Positions 36,801 to 49,560 of a stretch of 64,000 bases of DNA are shown here, piece after piece. The DNA comes from Hippophae tibetana (Eukaryota; Streptophyta; Magnoliopsida; Rosales; Elaeagnaceae). Every line of letters begins with the position of its first letter. The stretch's first letter is position 1. A program made the translations under genes and the position numbers. The DNA lies in the NCBI GenBank assembly GCA_037013495.1, contig CM072805.1, positions 36,497,169 through 36,561,168 of the forward strand, written 5' to 3'. Below the pieces are notes generated by a model. The model was not told the origin of the DNA, did no database searches, and worked only from the letters and a program-made list of their open reading frames with translations.

Positions 36801-39800
36801 GTTCAGCAGAGTCCCAGTCTTCTGAATCCACTATCAACCTATCCTCCATTGAACTACAGAAGATCATAACTCAGGCTGTTCAAATGGCTGGTAATGCATC
36901 TTTTTCCACTACCCTCTCAGTTTTTCCTGGTAAGTCTTAAACTTGGCTTTTGACTCTGCATGTTGCAATCACATGACACCTCACTCATCTTTATTCTCCA
37001 AACTTGACCCTGCACCACATCCCCTTAATATTCATATAGCTGATTGTTCCACTATTTATGGGAATAATCTAGGTTTTGTTTCGACCTTTACCCTCTCTGT
37101 TCCTGGGGTTTTCCATGTACCTGACCTATCCTATAATTTATTCTCTGTGGTTCAATTAGTTGAACTAGGATATCGTCTTATTTTTGACTATTCTGGGTGT
37201 ATTGTGCAGGATCTGAGAACGGGGCAAGAGCTTGGGACCGGTCCTAGGGTCAGGCGTATGTTTCTTGTAAACAATCTTCATCTTACACTTGTTGCTCCTG
37301 CCTCTGTTGTTGCTGCAACTGCTGCAGTTTCTTCCTTACCTTCTCTCGCACTTTGGCATTCTCGTCTTGGTCATGCCCCATTCTCTCGGGTACAACAGTT
37401 AGCTTCTAAAGGTCTATTGGGTTCTGTGTTCAAAGATAATTTTGATTGTACTTCATGTCAGTTAGGAAAACAGCCAGCTTTACCTTTCAATAATAGTAAA
37501 TCTATCTCTAATAGTATTTTTGAGTTAATTCATTCTGATGTTTGGGGACCTTCTCATGTTACTAGTATTGATGGATATCGATATTTTGTTGTTTTTATTG
37601 ATGATTATTCTCGTTATAGTTGGATCTTTTTAATGAAATCTCGTTCTGAAATCTTATCAATATATATTAACTTTGCAAAAATGGTTTAAACACAATTCTC
37701 TAAACATATCAAAACTTTTCGATCCGATAATGCTCTTGAATATACTCAAAATGCTTTTCAAACTCTGTTACACTCCTATGGCACTGTACATCATCTAACC
37801 TGTCTAGGAACCTTTCAACAAAATGGTCGAGCCGAAAGAAAACTTCGTCATATTTTTGACACTGTTCGTGCTCTTCTTCTCTCTGCCAAAGTTTCTGCCC
37901 CATTTTGGGGTGAAGCTGCTATTCATGATGTTTATGCCATTAATCGCATTCCAAGCGCTGTCATTCATAATCAGACTCCGTATGAGCGCCTTTTTGGATC
38001 ATCTCCTAACTATCATTACCTTCGCTCATTCGGATATGTTTGTTTCGTTCTTCTTCAGCCTCATGAACACAACAAACTTGAGCCTCGATCTAAACTTTTT
38101 TGTTTTCTTGGTTATGGTAAAACTCAAAAAGGGTATCGATGCTATGATCTTGTCTCACATCGTCTCCGTGTTTCCCGTAATGTTGTCTTTTGGGAACACC
38201 GCTTATTTGTTGAACTTTCTCACTTTCGTTCTTCTCTAACTAATTCAAATGTTTTAGAAATTTTTCCAAATGAGTCTCTTGTTCCTTCTACAGATACTTC
38301 TAATCCATCTTTGGACTTCACTATTCAATCTTCAGATATTTTTGATGATTCTCCTAGACAGGTCGTAGAAGAACAGGTTGATAATGAGCTACCTCACCTT
38401 GAACATAGGTCCCTTGCTCCTGCTCCGCCTGAAGATCCTCAACAAGACATTCCACCTTGCCATTCAACCCGGGTAAGATCCATTCCTACACATTTACTTG
38501 ACTATCATTGTTACACTGCCCTTACTACACTCCACGAGCCCCACACCTATCGTGAGGCATCTACTAACCCTTCTTGGCAGATTGCAATGAAAGAAGAAAT
38601 TGATGCATTAACCAAAAACCATACTTGAGATCTTGTTACTCTCCCTCCTGATCAATCTGTGGTTGGTAGTAAGTGGATCTATAAGATCAAGACTCGCTCT
38701 GATGGGTCTATCGATCGCTACAAGGCTCATCTTGTAGCAAAAGGTTTTATACAAGAGTATGGGATTGATTATGAAGAGACTTTTGCTCCAGTTGCCCGTA
38801 TTTTCTCTGTTCGTACCCTCTTAGCTGTTGCTGCTGCTAGTCAATGGGACCTTTTTCATATGGATGTTAAAAATGCATTCCTTAATGGGGATCTGCATGA
38901 AGAAGTCTATATGCAACCTCCTCCTGGTCTTTCTGTCGAAACAAATAAGGTTTGTCGCCTTCGACGTATACTTTATGGCCTTAAACAAGCTCCACGAGCA
39001 TGGTTTGCCAAATTCAGCTCCACCATCCTTCGCTTGGGTTACACTGCCAGTCCTTATGATTCTGCCTTATTTATTCGTCGCAATGATAAAGGCACCATTT
39101 TGTTTTTTCTATATGTGGATGATATGATCATAACTATTGATGACCTCAGTGGCATTCAAGAACTCTAAGGATTTTCTTAGTTAGTAGTTTGAGATGAAAG
39201 ACCTTGGACATTTAAGAAATAGGTCTTGAGATCACTCGTTCCACAGATGGTCTTTACATTACTCAAGCAAAGTATGCATCTGACCTCATATCTCAAGCTG
39301 GATTCACTGACAACAAGACTATTGACACTCCAGTTGAACTTAATGCGCATCTGACACCATCAGAGGGGCAACAATTGTCTAATCCCTCTCTTTATAGACG
39401 ATTGGTTGACAGTCTGGTTTATCTTACAGTTACTCGTCCAAACATCTCTTATGTTGTTCATCAGGTGAGCCAGTATCTGTCTGCTCCACGATCGACTCAT
39501 TATGTTATTGTTCTGCGTATTCTATGATACTTGAAAGACACTATCTTCCATGGCCTTTTCTACTCAGCTCAGTCTCCTTTAGTACTTCGTGCATTCTCTG
39601 ATGCTGATTGGGCAGGAGATCCTACTGATCGCAGGTCCACAACAGGTTATTGCTTTCTCCTTGGTACTTCTTTGATTTCTTGGCGAAGTAAGAAACAAAC
39701 TTTTGTGGCCCGCTCCAGTATTGAAGCAGAATATCGTTCTCTTGCTGATACTACATCTGAGCTCATTTGGCTATGATGGCTCCTTAAGGATTTGGGTGTG

Positions 39801-41793
39801 TCCACATCTTCTGCAACTCCCCTTTATTATGATAATCAGAGTGTCATTCATATTGCTCACAACGATGTCTTCCATGAACGGACTATTAAACACATCGAGA
39901 TTGATTGTCACTTTATTCGCTCTCATCTTATCCATGGTGCTCTCAAGCTTTTCCCCGTTTCCTCCAACGATCAACTTGCAGATATTTTCACTAAGGCACT
40001 TCCCAAAAAACGCACTCGTAATTTGGTTGACAACCTCAAGTTGGTCTCACATACACCTTGAGTTTGAGGGGAGTTGTTAATGTATATCTAGTAATATATT
40101 AATATATATATATATATATATATTTGTTAATGTATATCTCTTTACTTTTGGCATATCTATATATAGTTACTTTAGACATATCTAGTTTACTTGTAACTCT
40201 TATATAAAGACATCATGTATATTCATTTATTCATAAAATAGAATACAATCATTAATTATTTCTAACAGATACCATTAATGTAACAGCAAGAATTTATAAA
40301 TACTTATATTTAACTCTAATCGTAAAGGTTAGGTGTTTCTATCATTATTATGTAATTCTTTTAGTCATAATACTCGGATATTCCCTTTAAAGAGATTATT
40401 ACACTAACTTCTTACAAACAAGCTTAAGTTTTTAGAATAATTTGTTTCTAACACTTTTATATAGTATCAAAATATCAAGATTTTGAGATCGAATTTATAT
40501 TATAACACTTAAAATTAATTAAAATTTTCAAGTTTGATGTTACTTGCAAAAAGATAAAAGAAACTTATTCTTGAAGAAAGTTAAGTAAAAGTCTTTTATA
40601 AAGATAAAGTAGTACCACATGATTGAAGGGTAATGTTAAAAAGTATAAATGATTGTTAGTTCTATTTTTCACTCGTTTAAACTTTTGGAAGAATCGTGTG
40701 TACCATTTATATATTCCCAAATCTAGATATGGTTTGCCTTAGTTGTACATTTATAGGCTTGAATAGAATTCTCAAATTTTTAGGCGTGGATATTTGTTTT
40801 GTCCAAAACCTTATACAAGGAGCACATCTCTACTCCTCTTTGTTTGAATACTGACATTCCGTCTTGGGTACCTAGTGAAAGACTCAGTTAGTTTATTGTA
40901 AACACATGACTTTTTATTTATTTATTATTTTATTTTATTTTGAAAAAATGTCGAATTAGTGTTGAATTTTTTTTTAAAAATGTGCTTAATTCCTGATATT
41001 GTTGGATTGGACAATATTAATATGAAAAATGAGTATTTTAGTCCTAAAATCTGTCTCTTTTATTTGGATTAAAAATGTATATTTTTTAAATAATTAAGAG
41101 ACTAAAAGTGTTTACGATCACATAATTATGTAGTATAAATGTTCATTTATCATAATAACAGGACTACAATTCTAGAAGTGTAACTCCATGATATCATGAC
41201 TAAAATGTATCTTTATAAAAATAAAAATACCTCTAATACACCCCTACTTTTTTTCAAAAGAGAGAAACAAATGTCTAATATGTTTACCTTAAAAGAAAGA
41301 AAGGTATCACCCACCCCGGTTTTCATGATACTTTTTCCGTTGTTACATGTTTTTCTGGTAGGCGTTTCTTACTATAGTTTTTATTCCATTGAAGTGTCAG
41401 AATCCGTGTTAATGTAATTATGCATTTTGCCTCTATATTTTACTATTTTAGCAAAGTGTCTTAGACTCATGTGGAGTACATTTAAGATACATCGTAAGTT
41501 CATAACCAATCATAACAGCTTGTTCCTCTACTGTGAAAAAGGGAAATGATGTGGGAACACAATATAGATCTGGAATTTACTTCTACACACCCGGGCAAGA
41601 GAATGTGGCACGCGAATCGATGGAACGTCATGAAAAACTGGTAGGAAAGAAAATAGTTACTGAGATTCTGCCAGCCAAGAAGTTCTACCGTGCAGAGGAA
41701 TACCACCAGCAGTACCTTGAGAAAGGGGGTCGCTTTGGTTTTAAGCAATCTACTGCAAAAGGGTGCAATGATCCAATTCGATGCTATGGCTAA
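33882..41793 (+). CDS. MSRA: Plastid peptide methionine sulfoxide reductase A
   Basis: Join of 33882-34418 and 41542-41793, 262 aa. Exon 1 ends AATCGTCAG|GTGAGT, exon 2 starts after GAAAAAG with GGAAATGAT, phase 0, giving [16 protein letters not shown], the conserved MsrA junction. Residues 1 to about 60 are Ser/Thr-rich with few acidic residues, a chloroplast transit peptide. The catalytic motif GCFWG is at 103-107 (Cys104 nucleophile), and the C-terminal [11 protein letters not shown] carries the resolving cysteines used with thioredoxin. The enzyme reduces methionine-S-sulfoxide in oxidised proteins. Length and motifs are normal, so the gene should be functional despite a 7.1-kb intron filled by a retrotransposon. 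Confidence 0.95.
34846..34970 (+). repeat. 46-bp tandem repeat, about 2.7 copies
   Basis: The unit starting GTGGCTTTTTAAAATGG begins at 34846, 34892 and 34938; the third copy is partial and differs by T to C. It lies directly left of the copia insertion. Confidence 0.9.
34994..35164 (+). repeat. 5' LTR of element C (171 bp)
   Basis: Starts TATTAATATATATCTAG (the TG end appears mutated to TA) and ends TATTTCTAACA. It shares AGACATATCTAGTTTA and TATATAAAG with the 3' LTR; the latter is the likely TATA element (about 35099-35106). The length difference is due to TA-run changes. Confidence 0.85.
35165..35176 (+). promoter_or_regulatory. Primer-binding site of element C
   Basis: TGGTATCAGAGT abuts the 5' LTR and matches the initiator tRNA-Met 3' end. 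Confidence 0.9.
35177..35927 (+). other. Untranslated leader of element C
   Basis: A C/G-rich leader between primer site and gag, with repeated CGTTGACCG and GACGCGCC-like words; ORFs here are incidental. Confidence 0.7.
35928..40061 (+). pseudogene. copia gag-pol polyprotein of element C (broken)
   Basis: Gag starts [10 protein letters not shown] at 35928, with the zinc knuckle [14 protein letters not shown] at about 36694-36735. Protease follows (DSACCNHMT, about 36950), then GAG-pre-integrase (LWHSRLGH, about 37350), integrase core (HSDVWGP, FIDDYSR), RT ([23 protein letters not shown] about 39105) and RNase H ([19 protein letters not shown]). Defects seen: TAG at 36407, stop and frame change at 36938-36945, TAA at 37687, TGA at 38626, small deletions at about 39165-39225, stops at about 39524 and 39774. 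The final TGA is 40059-40061. Confidence 0.95.
40062..40074 (+). promoter_or_regulatory. Polypurine tract of element C
   Basis: GTTTGAGGGGAGT directly precedes the 3' LTR and would prime plus-strand synthesis. Confidence 0.75.
40075..40267 (+). repeat. 3' LTR of element C (193 bp)
   Basis: Begins TGTTAATGTATATCTAG, ends TTATTTCTAACA. It retains the canonical TG...CA ends and contains a short internal repeat (TGTTAATGTATATCT twice). Confidence 0.9.
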
Positions 41794-42169
41794 CTGTGAT
41801 TAAGGTGCATACTAGTGGGATCTTTTGAATGTTTATTGTATAAAATTACATGTTACTAGCATCTCATCACGTACTTAGTTTTTGGTAATTTGCTAGAGCT
41901 ACTTGGTGTATGACTATTTAGTAAAAAAATTCATAATTTTAGGTGACTTGGGTCACAATCTATGTTGTTATCTTATTTGTCTTCGCTCATTGTTTGTAAA
42001 CGTTTTCAGCTTGAACACATGTCCTGTTTGTTCATATATAAGTAAAAGTATTAAAATAACGGGACAAGAAGTGCTGAATCCAATAATATTATGATTAAAG
42101 TGATTATTTAATTAAAAAAAATGACTTTTGGTGTCACACACTAGTATTATCTCCCTGATTTTGATCTAC

Positions 42170-42640
42170 TTTAAGTATGATATGAAAGTATGTACATGAG
42201 GTACTCACACGGAGTGTTGGAGATACATATGTAGAAGATATCACATGGGATACTTAAGGATCGTGAGATTAACTTATCGAGGTATCACATGATGTGATTA
42301 TGTTATATGAGGTTAGCATAACACATGAGATGATGAACGATGTGCTTTAGGTATGACCCCAATGGGGTACTCTGAATAAGGGACAAGAAGATATGATTTG
42401 TAGAAGTACATAGATATGACCTCATTTTGTGTTAGTGATTTGATGAAAAGTTAAGAATAGTCGTTTTAGTGAGGTATAGTCACCTAAGGGTGATAGTGTT
42501 TATACATATGGACATGTATAGCCCATTAGAGGGAGCTAATTCTCTTTTTATCATCATTCTAGTCTTGTAATACTTGAAATTATTTTCAAACAATTAGTAC
42601 CTCTTGTAGGACTTTGAGTTTTTTCAATCCATACTGAGAA
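42170..42640 (+). repeat. 5' LTR-like flank of element D
   Basis: Shares in order with the right flank GAGGTACTCACA, TTATCGAGGTAT, GACAAGAAGA, GAGGTACATAGATATGA versus AAGTACATAGATATGA, and CTAAGGGTGATAGTGT. The exact left end is decayed. Confidence 0.65.
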
Positions 42641-42659
42641 TTCAAAACCTTTCATTTAA

Positions 42660-43480
42660 AAAATTAGGAGAATCATCTCGTGCATTAGGAAAATTCACCT
42701 TTTATCATGTCCATTCATCACACTACCTCCATTTCAAGAAAAAGTAAACCTTATAATTATATCAGGCACCCTATGCCTTAGGATCCTAAGGCTAATTCTA
42801 TGGAACACGTACCTTATTAGGTAGCTCAACTCACGTCTCATCAAGGATTGGGTTATCATTCTAGTCATCCATCTACCCTTGAAGATAAGGTAAGAGTCAC
42901 TAAAATGGTGATGCTTGCTCCCAGTTCAATGAGTGTTAACTCTAAAGACGTATCCATAGATAAAAGTGTTCAAATGGAAAAACTTTAGCTAGAAGTAGCG
43001 AAGTTGCATCAAGCCTTTATTCAATCCCAAAATGATAACATAAATTATGTGCTCTTTTGTTACAAAAAAAACTATTCGAAAGAAGTTGAAAGCTTTTTCC
43101 AAACTGTAACAGCTATTCCACCTCCATAATCACACCCAAAAACCCAACAAATTTCAAGACGAAGAAAACATCATTGCCAACCTTCCAATGCACAACAAGC
43201 TTAAGAACCTTGCTATCCTGTCATGCCCACCAATGACCAACCTAAAACACATATACATAAGCACTCCACACAGAGACACGTGTCAATACCCAATTGAACC
43301 ATCTCAATAATGAATGGGATAAGAAATGGAAAAAAATGAAAAAAAAATTGTTGAAAGAAACAAAAAAGGAAATATTAAACTTCCAAGCATTCGAAATCGA
43401 ACTAGTACCTCAGGGAGGAAATGCACATGCTTATTCACTTGATAGTTTAGTAGTAATAGTAAGCACGGAAACAAAATGAG
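42660..43480 (+). pseudogene. Degenerate gag-like region of element D
   Basis: Broken frames rich in Gln/Lys with a LEVAKLHQAFIQSQNDN-type coiled segment and later a Lys-rich stretch (43294-43479). Position between LTR and integrase suggests gag, but no defining motif remains. Confidence 0.4.
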
Positions 43481-43559
43481 TCATCCATGTATCTTGCTTA
43501 CCAATTCCAAGCATCCTCATAGATCTCATTACCTCTGCTCCTAAACTTACAAGCGTCAT

Positions 43560-44800
43560 AGATGACCTCATACTTAGAATACCTCATTCAAGGAACCCTT
43601 CCTACAAATAAAGAAGAAGCATGAAAGATCACAATAAAGTTCAAGAACTACACAGTTCTTCAAGGCACTCTCTATGGGGAAACATTTGGGGGACCATGGT
43701 TCAAGTGCCTTCCTACGTAAGAAGCTCAACTCGTAATGAGAGAATTATATGAAGGTCATTGTAGTACATATTAGAGAGGAGAGAGGGACAACACTCGCAC
43801 AAAGGATTATACAATAAGACTATTATTGGCCCAACTTACAAAAAGAGTGCATTTATCACGCTAAACGATGTGACAGATGCCAAATATATGCCAATATACC
43901 GCATATGCTTACATATGAAATGATGGTTGTTGTCAATCCATGTCCTTTTCGAAAATAAGGACTAGACATAGTAGTCATCTCCCTATCGCATCCGCCTAGA
44001 ATAAAATTCTCATTGTAGCCACCGACTACTTCTCTAAATGGATTGAAGTAGAACCGCTACCATGAATACATGAGAGAAATGTACAAATGTTCATTTGGCG
44101 AAACATCATATGTATGTTTGGGTTGCTGCAAGAATTAGTAGCTGATAATGAACGACAATCTACCTCCAAGAGTGTCACATCATTTTGTCAAAAACTCAAC
44201 ATCAGACTTTCACATTCCACTCCATATAGACCCCATGCCAATGGTCAAGTAGAGTTCTCAAACAAAATGTTGATTAACATTTTGAGAAAATGGCTAGAAG
44301 GAGCAAAGGGTAAATGGATTGATGAATTATATGTCATTTTATGAGTCACCAAAACCACGCCAAGAGAAGCAACATAAGAGAGCCCAGTTTCTTTAGTATA
44401 CACAATCGAAGCTATCATCCCCTCAGAAATACAAGAACCTATGTTACGCTTAGTTATTTCCTAAGATGATAATAATGACATTCGTAAGAAGGATCTACTT
44501 CTAGTGGATGAAAAAAGAAAGAGTACTTTGATAGGGATAGAGGAACAAAAATGAATCATTAAACTCTTTTACAACAAAGCAATGAGATCTAAAAGTTTTA
44601 ATGTGGGATAATGGGTTTTATGTAAAGCTTTGGGGAATAAAGTAGAAACTACTTTTGGAAAGTTTGTGGCCACATGTGAAGGACCTTACATGATTTACGA
44701 TATCACTCATGGGGGATCATACAAGATAGAAAAAGATGAAAAACAAAAAGTTCTGAGCTAGAATAGTAAGCTACTAAAGAAATATTATTTCTAGAAGATC
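43560..44800 (+). pseudogene. gypsy RNase H-distal/integrase relic of element D
   Basis: Sequence reads EYLIQGTLPTNKEEA and MRELYEGHC, followed by the zinc-finger end CHAKRCDRCQIYANIPH (about 43860-43910). The catalytic-core words follow: ADNERQSTSKSVTSFCQKL and STPYRPHANGQVE (44137-44250). The C-terminal GPY/F region follows (ATCEGPYMIYDITHGGSYKI, about 44670-44730). Stops and frame changes throughout. Integrase of Ty3/gypsy is certain; activity is excluded. Confidence 0.85.
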
Positions 44801-44845
44801 CACGTATATCAACTTATGAATTTAAAGATATTTACATCAAGTGCA

Positions 44846-45610
44846 ATTTGTCTCATGAATAAAATAACGCAATAACCTCCTATTATGGGGAGGGAGGTGA
44901 AATGGACCCCCCACTAGGGATGAAAGTGTAAGAGGCACAAGGCTCGTCATAAGAAAGGGTCGTGAGTTCACAAACATGGATCCCCTCTTTGGGTTGATAA
45001 GGATAAGTGAAGAATTGATTTTTTTTCATTTTTTCATTTTTTCATATCGCTTGTCTCGCGAATAAAATAATATGATAACCCACTAGTATGAAAGAGGAGG
45101 CCAAATGACTCCTCTATTAGGGATGCGTGTGTAAGCGGCACAAGGCTCATCCAAATATAGGGTCATTAGTTCACAAACTTGAACCTCATCTAAGGTTTAT
45201 AAGGATAAGTAACAAATTGATTTTTTCACTTATTCCTATCATTTGTCTCACGGATAAAATAATATGATAACCCCCTAGTAGGATGACAAATAGACCTATG
45301 TAGGTGTAAGAGAAAAGGGTCGTGAGTTCACAAACGTGGCACTCCTCTTTAGGTTGATGAGGATAAGTGACGAATTGATTTTTTCATTTATTCCTATCGC
45401 GTATCTCGCGAAAAAAATAATGTGATAACCCCTTAGTATTGGAGATAAGGCTTGTCTTGTGAATAAAATAACTCGATAACCCTTTCGTATGGAAGAGAAG
45501 GCCAAATGGACCCCCCCATTATGAATGCGGGTGTAAGAGGCACAATACCCATCCTAAGAAATGATCGTGAATTCATAAATTTAGACCTCTTCTTAAAAAT
45601 CATTGACCAT
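44846..45610 (+). repeat. Tandem array of about 160-200-bp units downstream of integrase
   Basis: Units start at 44846, 45049, 45241, 45399 and 45450, each with (A/G)(T/C)TTGTCTC.(T/C)GAATAAAATAA, then GATAACC, GTGTAAG.GGCACAA, and a GGATAAGTGA.GAATTGATTTTTT end. Units 3-5 are shortened. The array lies between pol and the antisense relic, the place where Tat elements carry variable 3'-UTR repeats. Confidence 0.85.
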
Positions 45611-45769
45611 AAATACGGAAGAAAATCACAGGTGTAAACAGCAATAATGCATTCAATACCTTATGAGGATGAAGATTAACAAGTTATATATTTATGACAA
45701 ACTCGTTTTATTACGTGACTACAATGATACATTTATTCCTTAAGACCACACAAGAAACTTTGTCTCAAA

Positions 45770-48700
45770 ATAACTCATCTTTCAATGGTAAACTTCTTAA
45801 CGTAACAAGTTTTGTTTCCATTTGCTTCACCAAGTTTACATCTTGAAGCATTGACCTTCTTCTGTAGCTCTTCACGCTCTTCTTTCAAGTTTTGATTTTC
45901 TTGAAGAATGAACTGCATCCTTCTTTAATCAAATGAACTTCATCATCAAAATTATAGAGCTTCTAAGATGCTTCTGTTTAAGTGGCGTGTTGAACATCTA
46001 TGTTTCTTTCAACATCTCGGTATTTCATACAATTGTCGAGCATATTTCTCGAAATCATGAACCAAAGACACTACCTGAAAAAAATTAAGAATTCAAGCCA
46101 AATGTATCAAAGGTGGAACATACAAAATATATTTACCTCAAATAGATGATGCTCAGCCATGTGCCAAACAAAACCTTCCTCAAGATATGGCTAATCGATC
46201 TACGGGGGTACCAAAATGATGATATAAGTCATCTTGAGTAGTAGTGTTACCAAATATAATTTTTTTTAAAAGTATTGGGAGATTTTTATCGCAACATACA
46301 ACACAAGGGACATCATCTACAATAGTTGAAGGGATACGACATACACCCCATTTAGATTTTTTAGGTACATGACGAGGTGGACTTTCACTCGAAATCCTAA
46401 TGACTTTATGAGGTTGTAGTGTGTCCTAAATAGGGGAAAGTACCTCGTCCATTGGTATGGGGTGATTCATGTTGTCCTTCACAAAAGTTGATTCCACTTC
46501 ACTTAGGGGACTCACCACAACGGATACCATATCATATTTAAAATCCACCTCATTCCTGTTGGAAGTCTACACCCCGTCTTATGAAAAAGAAACTTCTCTT
46601 TCACACATGGGCTCATGTGAAACCAGATCGACTTTCTATACAAGGAAGTTGTTCACAAGATCGTCAACATTTACATTCCTAAATTCCATGACCAAGGTTC
46701 ATATGAGTGCTTGAAGTAAAAATACAAGTCTTAGGATTGAAAATATTGGAAGAAAAGATAAAAAAAAACAATTGAGCTAGATTTCTCTCTAAGGATATTT
46801 TCAATTGTATTAAAAAAATTCCCAATGACTTCATATTTATAAGCTTCAACCATCATTGAATGCACTAAAAAAAGGTAAAGCATTCAATGTCGATTGAAAA
46901 TTTACATGTCAATACAACATGGCCAACAGATTCAATATCTTCATGGGGTCTTGATCAGATCTTCACAGGCTGCATCACTCGAGTTGGGTCTCACAGGGTC
47001 TTAAGGAATTTGAGGTCCAATATGTGGAGTGCCTTAGGGTGTAAGGGTACTTGGCTCATTTTTAAGATCTCATATATAACTCATGAATATGGAAAGTGTC
47101 TTGGACTTAATAGCATGGGATCGGGCCCCCAACTCATTTAATGAGACATTTTTTTCATCAACCTGTGTTGCCCGTTCTTCAGCTAGCCTTACCCGTTCTT
47201 CGACTAATCTTGCTTGTTCCTCAGCTTCTTTGGTCATATTATCCCTTTTGAGAACAAAGGTTGATATGACATTCAATTTTTGGGTACGATCTACTAGATT
47301 GTTACCCAAGTCAATATTTTTTGCCTATTGCACCCCGAGTATCTTCTCAAGCTCTTTCAGTATATATATTTCTCCTTGAGTACTCCCTACAAATGAGCGA
47401 CAAGTGCTTCAATCGCATAAGCACGGGCACGATATGCATTTTTTCTAATCTTCCCCTCTCTCAACAAGGAAACAGCCTACAAGTACGAGGTTCTTATCAA
47501 ACATGGGGTAATAAATTTTACATGATATTCTATCTCGAGTTTCCCAAATATCCTCTCTTCAAAGATTGTTATCAGGGTACTTTCAATTTGTATGTTCTTT
47601 TTATTTCACATCATCCACATTATGTGTTTCTGGATGTAGAACGGGGATAGGTTCATTTTCCACTTCACGAGGAGAGTCCAAATTCCTTTTCTTTTAGGGT
47701 GAGGGTTTCGTAGAAGGTTCTACCATCTTAAATTTTTCCTTGGAAATTGGTTTGGATGTGGTACTCTCAGGAACAACTGTGCCTTTCACCCCATGAGAAG
47801 GTTGCTTGTGTTTCTCGGGAAAATCTATTTCGATCAGTTCATCCACCTTGAGACTTAACAATAGGTTGTCAATTCTAATAGTTTTAAAGTCCATCCCTGC
47901 ATTACAAAAAATTTATGGTCAGAACTGAAAGGAAGTATAAAATTTAAAAATATCCCATGCAAAACCTGACGATGGAGTGCAATAGTTTCTTCAAAACTCG
48001 AAAGCCCTATAGCGAGATTCAGTAAGGATGCCTTTATAAGTCACATGATGGGCATTTTGTAGCTCGAGACGATGGACTTTTTCACGACTAGTGTGATTGA
48101 GACGAAATAGCATTTCTTAATCCTATAGTTACGTTGTGTCAAAGTTATGGTTCCATGTAGAACACACAAGAACCGCAGGTCCCCGTCTCATATGTCACCC
48201 CTCTCAATATAAAAATATGTATCCTTCCACTTTGGTTGGTTATCGAACAACTTAAGAATAAGACCCCGGAGGTGACGGCCTAGATAAATGTTCTACCTTC
48301 ATCCATCTCATTCTTTTTATACAATACATAGCCCGTAACTTACCCTCTTCTAGCTCAAAACCTTGGTCCTCGCTAACTATAGTCAGACTCAAAATAAGGT
48401 TTCTTCTCCCTGTATACCTTTTGAGAGATGGTGAGATGAATTAGAGATACAAGCCTCGATGTTGTGGCACCCAATAGATCTAGAACTGGGGTGCTCGAGG
48501 ATGTAGGAACTTGAGTCACAATTGGGGTGATCAACTCGGTTACTTGGGTAACGCTCGTATCAGTTTGACTCAAACTAGGGTGTTCGTGGGACATTTGTCC
48601 CATTTCAAAGGTAACAAAATGCTTTATTCTGAACCATATGGTTTCTCTCACACAAACCTTGTTGGTTGGATCCATAGTGGACATGAGGAGTGCTAGAACC

Positions 48701-48860
48701 CCACTTTGTGTTACGAGTTCCTTTATCTGTATTTCTCTATCCCATGAGTTGTACCTATAGATTGCTGAAGGTAGAATGTCTTCGGCCCCTAAGTTGGACT
48801 AGGTGGAACACTAATGGGATGAGAATTGGGCTACTTAGCCATAGATAAGAAAATTTAAAG
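45770..48860 (-). pseudogene. Antisense coding relic of element D
   Basis: The minus strand keeps several compatible open pieces: a segment with KLFDNQPKWKDTYFYIERGD (about 48210-48270), a Pro/Ser/Thr-rich piece at 48373-48684, a charged piece at 47694-47894, and a coiled coil TKEAEEQARLVEERVRLAEE at 47070-47309. The KW...FF/YFYV-type word and later coiled coil resemble the extra antisense protein of Tat-lineage elements (Transposase_28-type). Assignment is by pattern, not by search. Broken by stops. Confidence 0.45.
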
Positions 48861-49560
48861 CAAGAGTTAGCAAAAACACTTTAAAATAGCAAGTTGTTGA
48901 TCTCAAAATCTAATTGTGAGTGCTTATTGAAACAATTGTGTGAATGGGAAGAATGTGGAGCTAGAGCCCTTAATATAGTGGGTGAGTAATCTAGATATCC
49001 AAGTGAAAGTTGAAAGGTTAAAATGAATTTGAAAGGTTTAATCCAAAGAATTTAGAAAGGTTTAAATACAAAAAAGGCAGCTACACCCTCAAGGAATGGA
49101 TACATGTGGTTTTCCAAATAATTCTTTCATCTTACTTCAAAATAAAAGAATGGTGGACATAATGTTTGGGTGTTATGGACCAAGGTACGTCATGTGCCTG
49201 AGGTACTCACAAGGGGTGTACGAGATACATATATGAACATATCACATGGTTACTTTGGGAACACAAGATTGATTTATCGAGGTATTACACGAGATGATTA
49301 TGCTATACGAGATGACTATGACACACGAGGGGAAGAACAGTGTGCCGTAGGTATAACCCCTACAGGGTATTTGGAATAGAAGGACAAGAAGACATGATTT
49401 GCAGAGGTACATAGATATGATCTCATCTTGTGCCAATGATATGATAGAAAGTCAAAAATGATCGTTCCAATAAGGTGTTTATACCTAAGGGTGATAGTGT
49501 ATATATATATATGGATGTATATGGCCCATTAAAGGGAGATGACTTTCTCTCTCTATCATC

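Larger units (their letters stand above)
34994..40267 (+). mobile_element. Near-complete Ty1/copia element in the MSRA intron (element C)
   Basis: 5,274 bp with two LTRs, primer site, gag-pol and polypurine tract, all in the gene's orientation. Flanks GATAA (34989-34993) and GATAC (40268-40272) are an imperfect 5-bp target duplication. Domain order is gag, zinc knuckle, protease, integrase, RT, RNase H. Stops and small frame changes make it non-autonomous, but the protein is still readable end to end, so it is younger than elements A and B. Confidence 0.95.
34419..41541 (+). other. 7,123-bp MSRA intron with nested retrotransposon
   Basis: The intron has GT...AG ends. It contains a 46-bp tandem repeat (34846-34970), the copia element C (34994-40267), and AT-rich sequence from 40273 to 41541 with no other recognised gene. 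Without element C the intron would be about 1.8 kb. Confidence 0.9.

Noticed and set aside
41196..41417. 73-aa plus-strand frame in the MSRA intron
   Set aside because: Intronic, low complexity, no domain or promoter.
46469..47650. Plus-strand ORFs
   Set aside because: Shadows opposite the antisense relic of element D; no domain.
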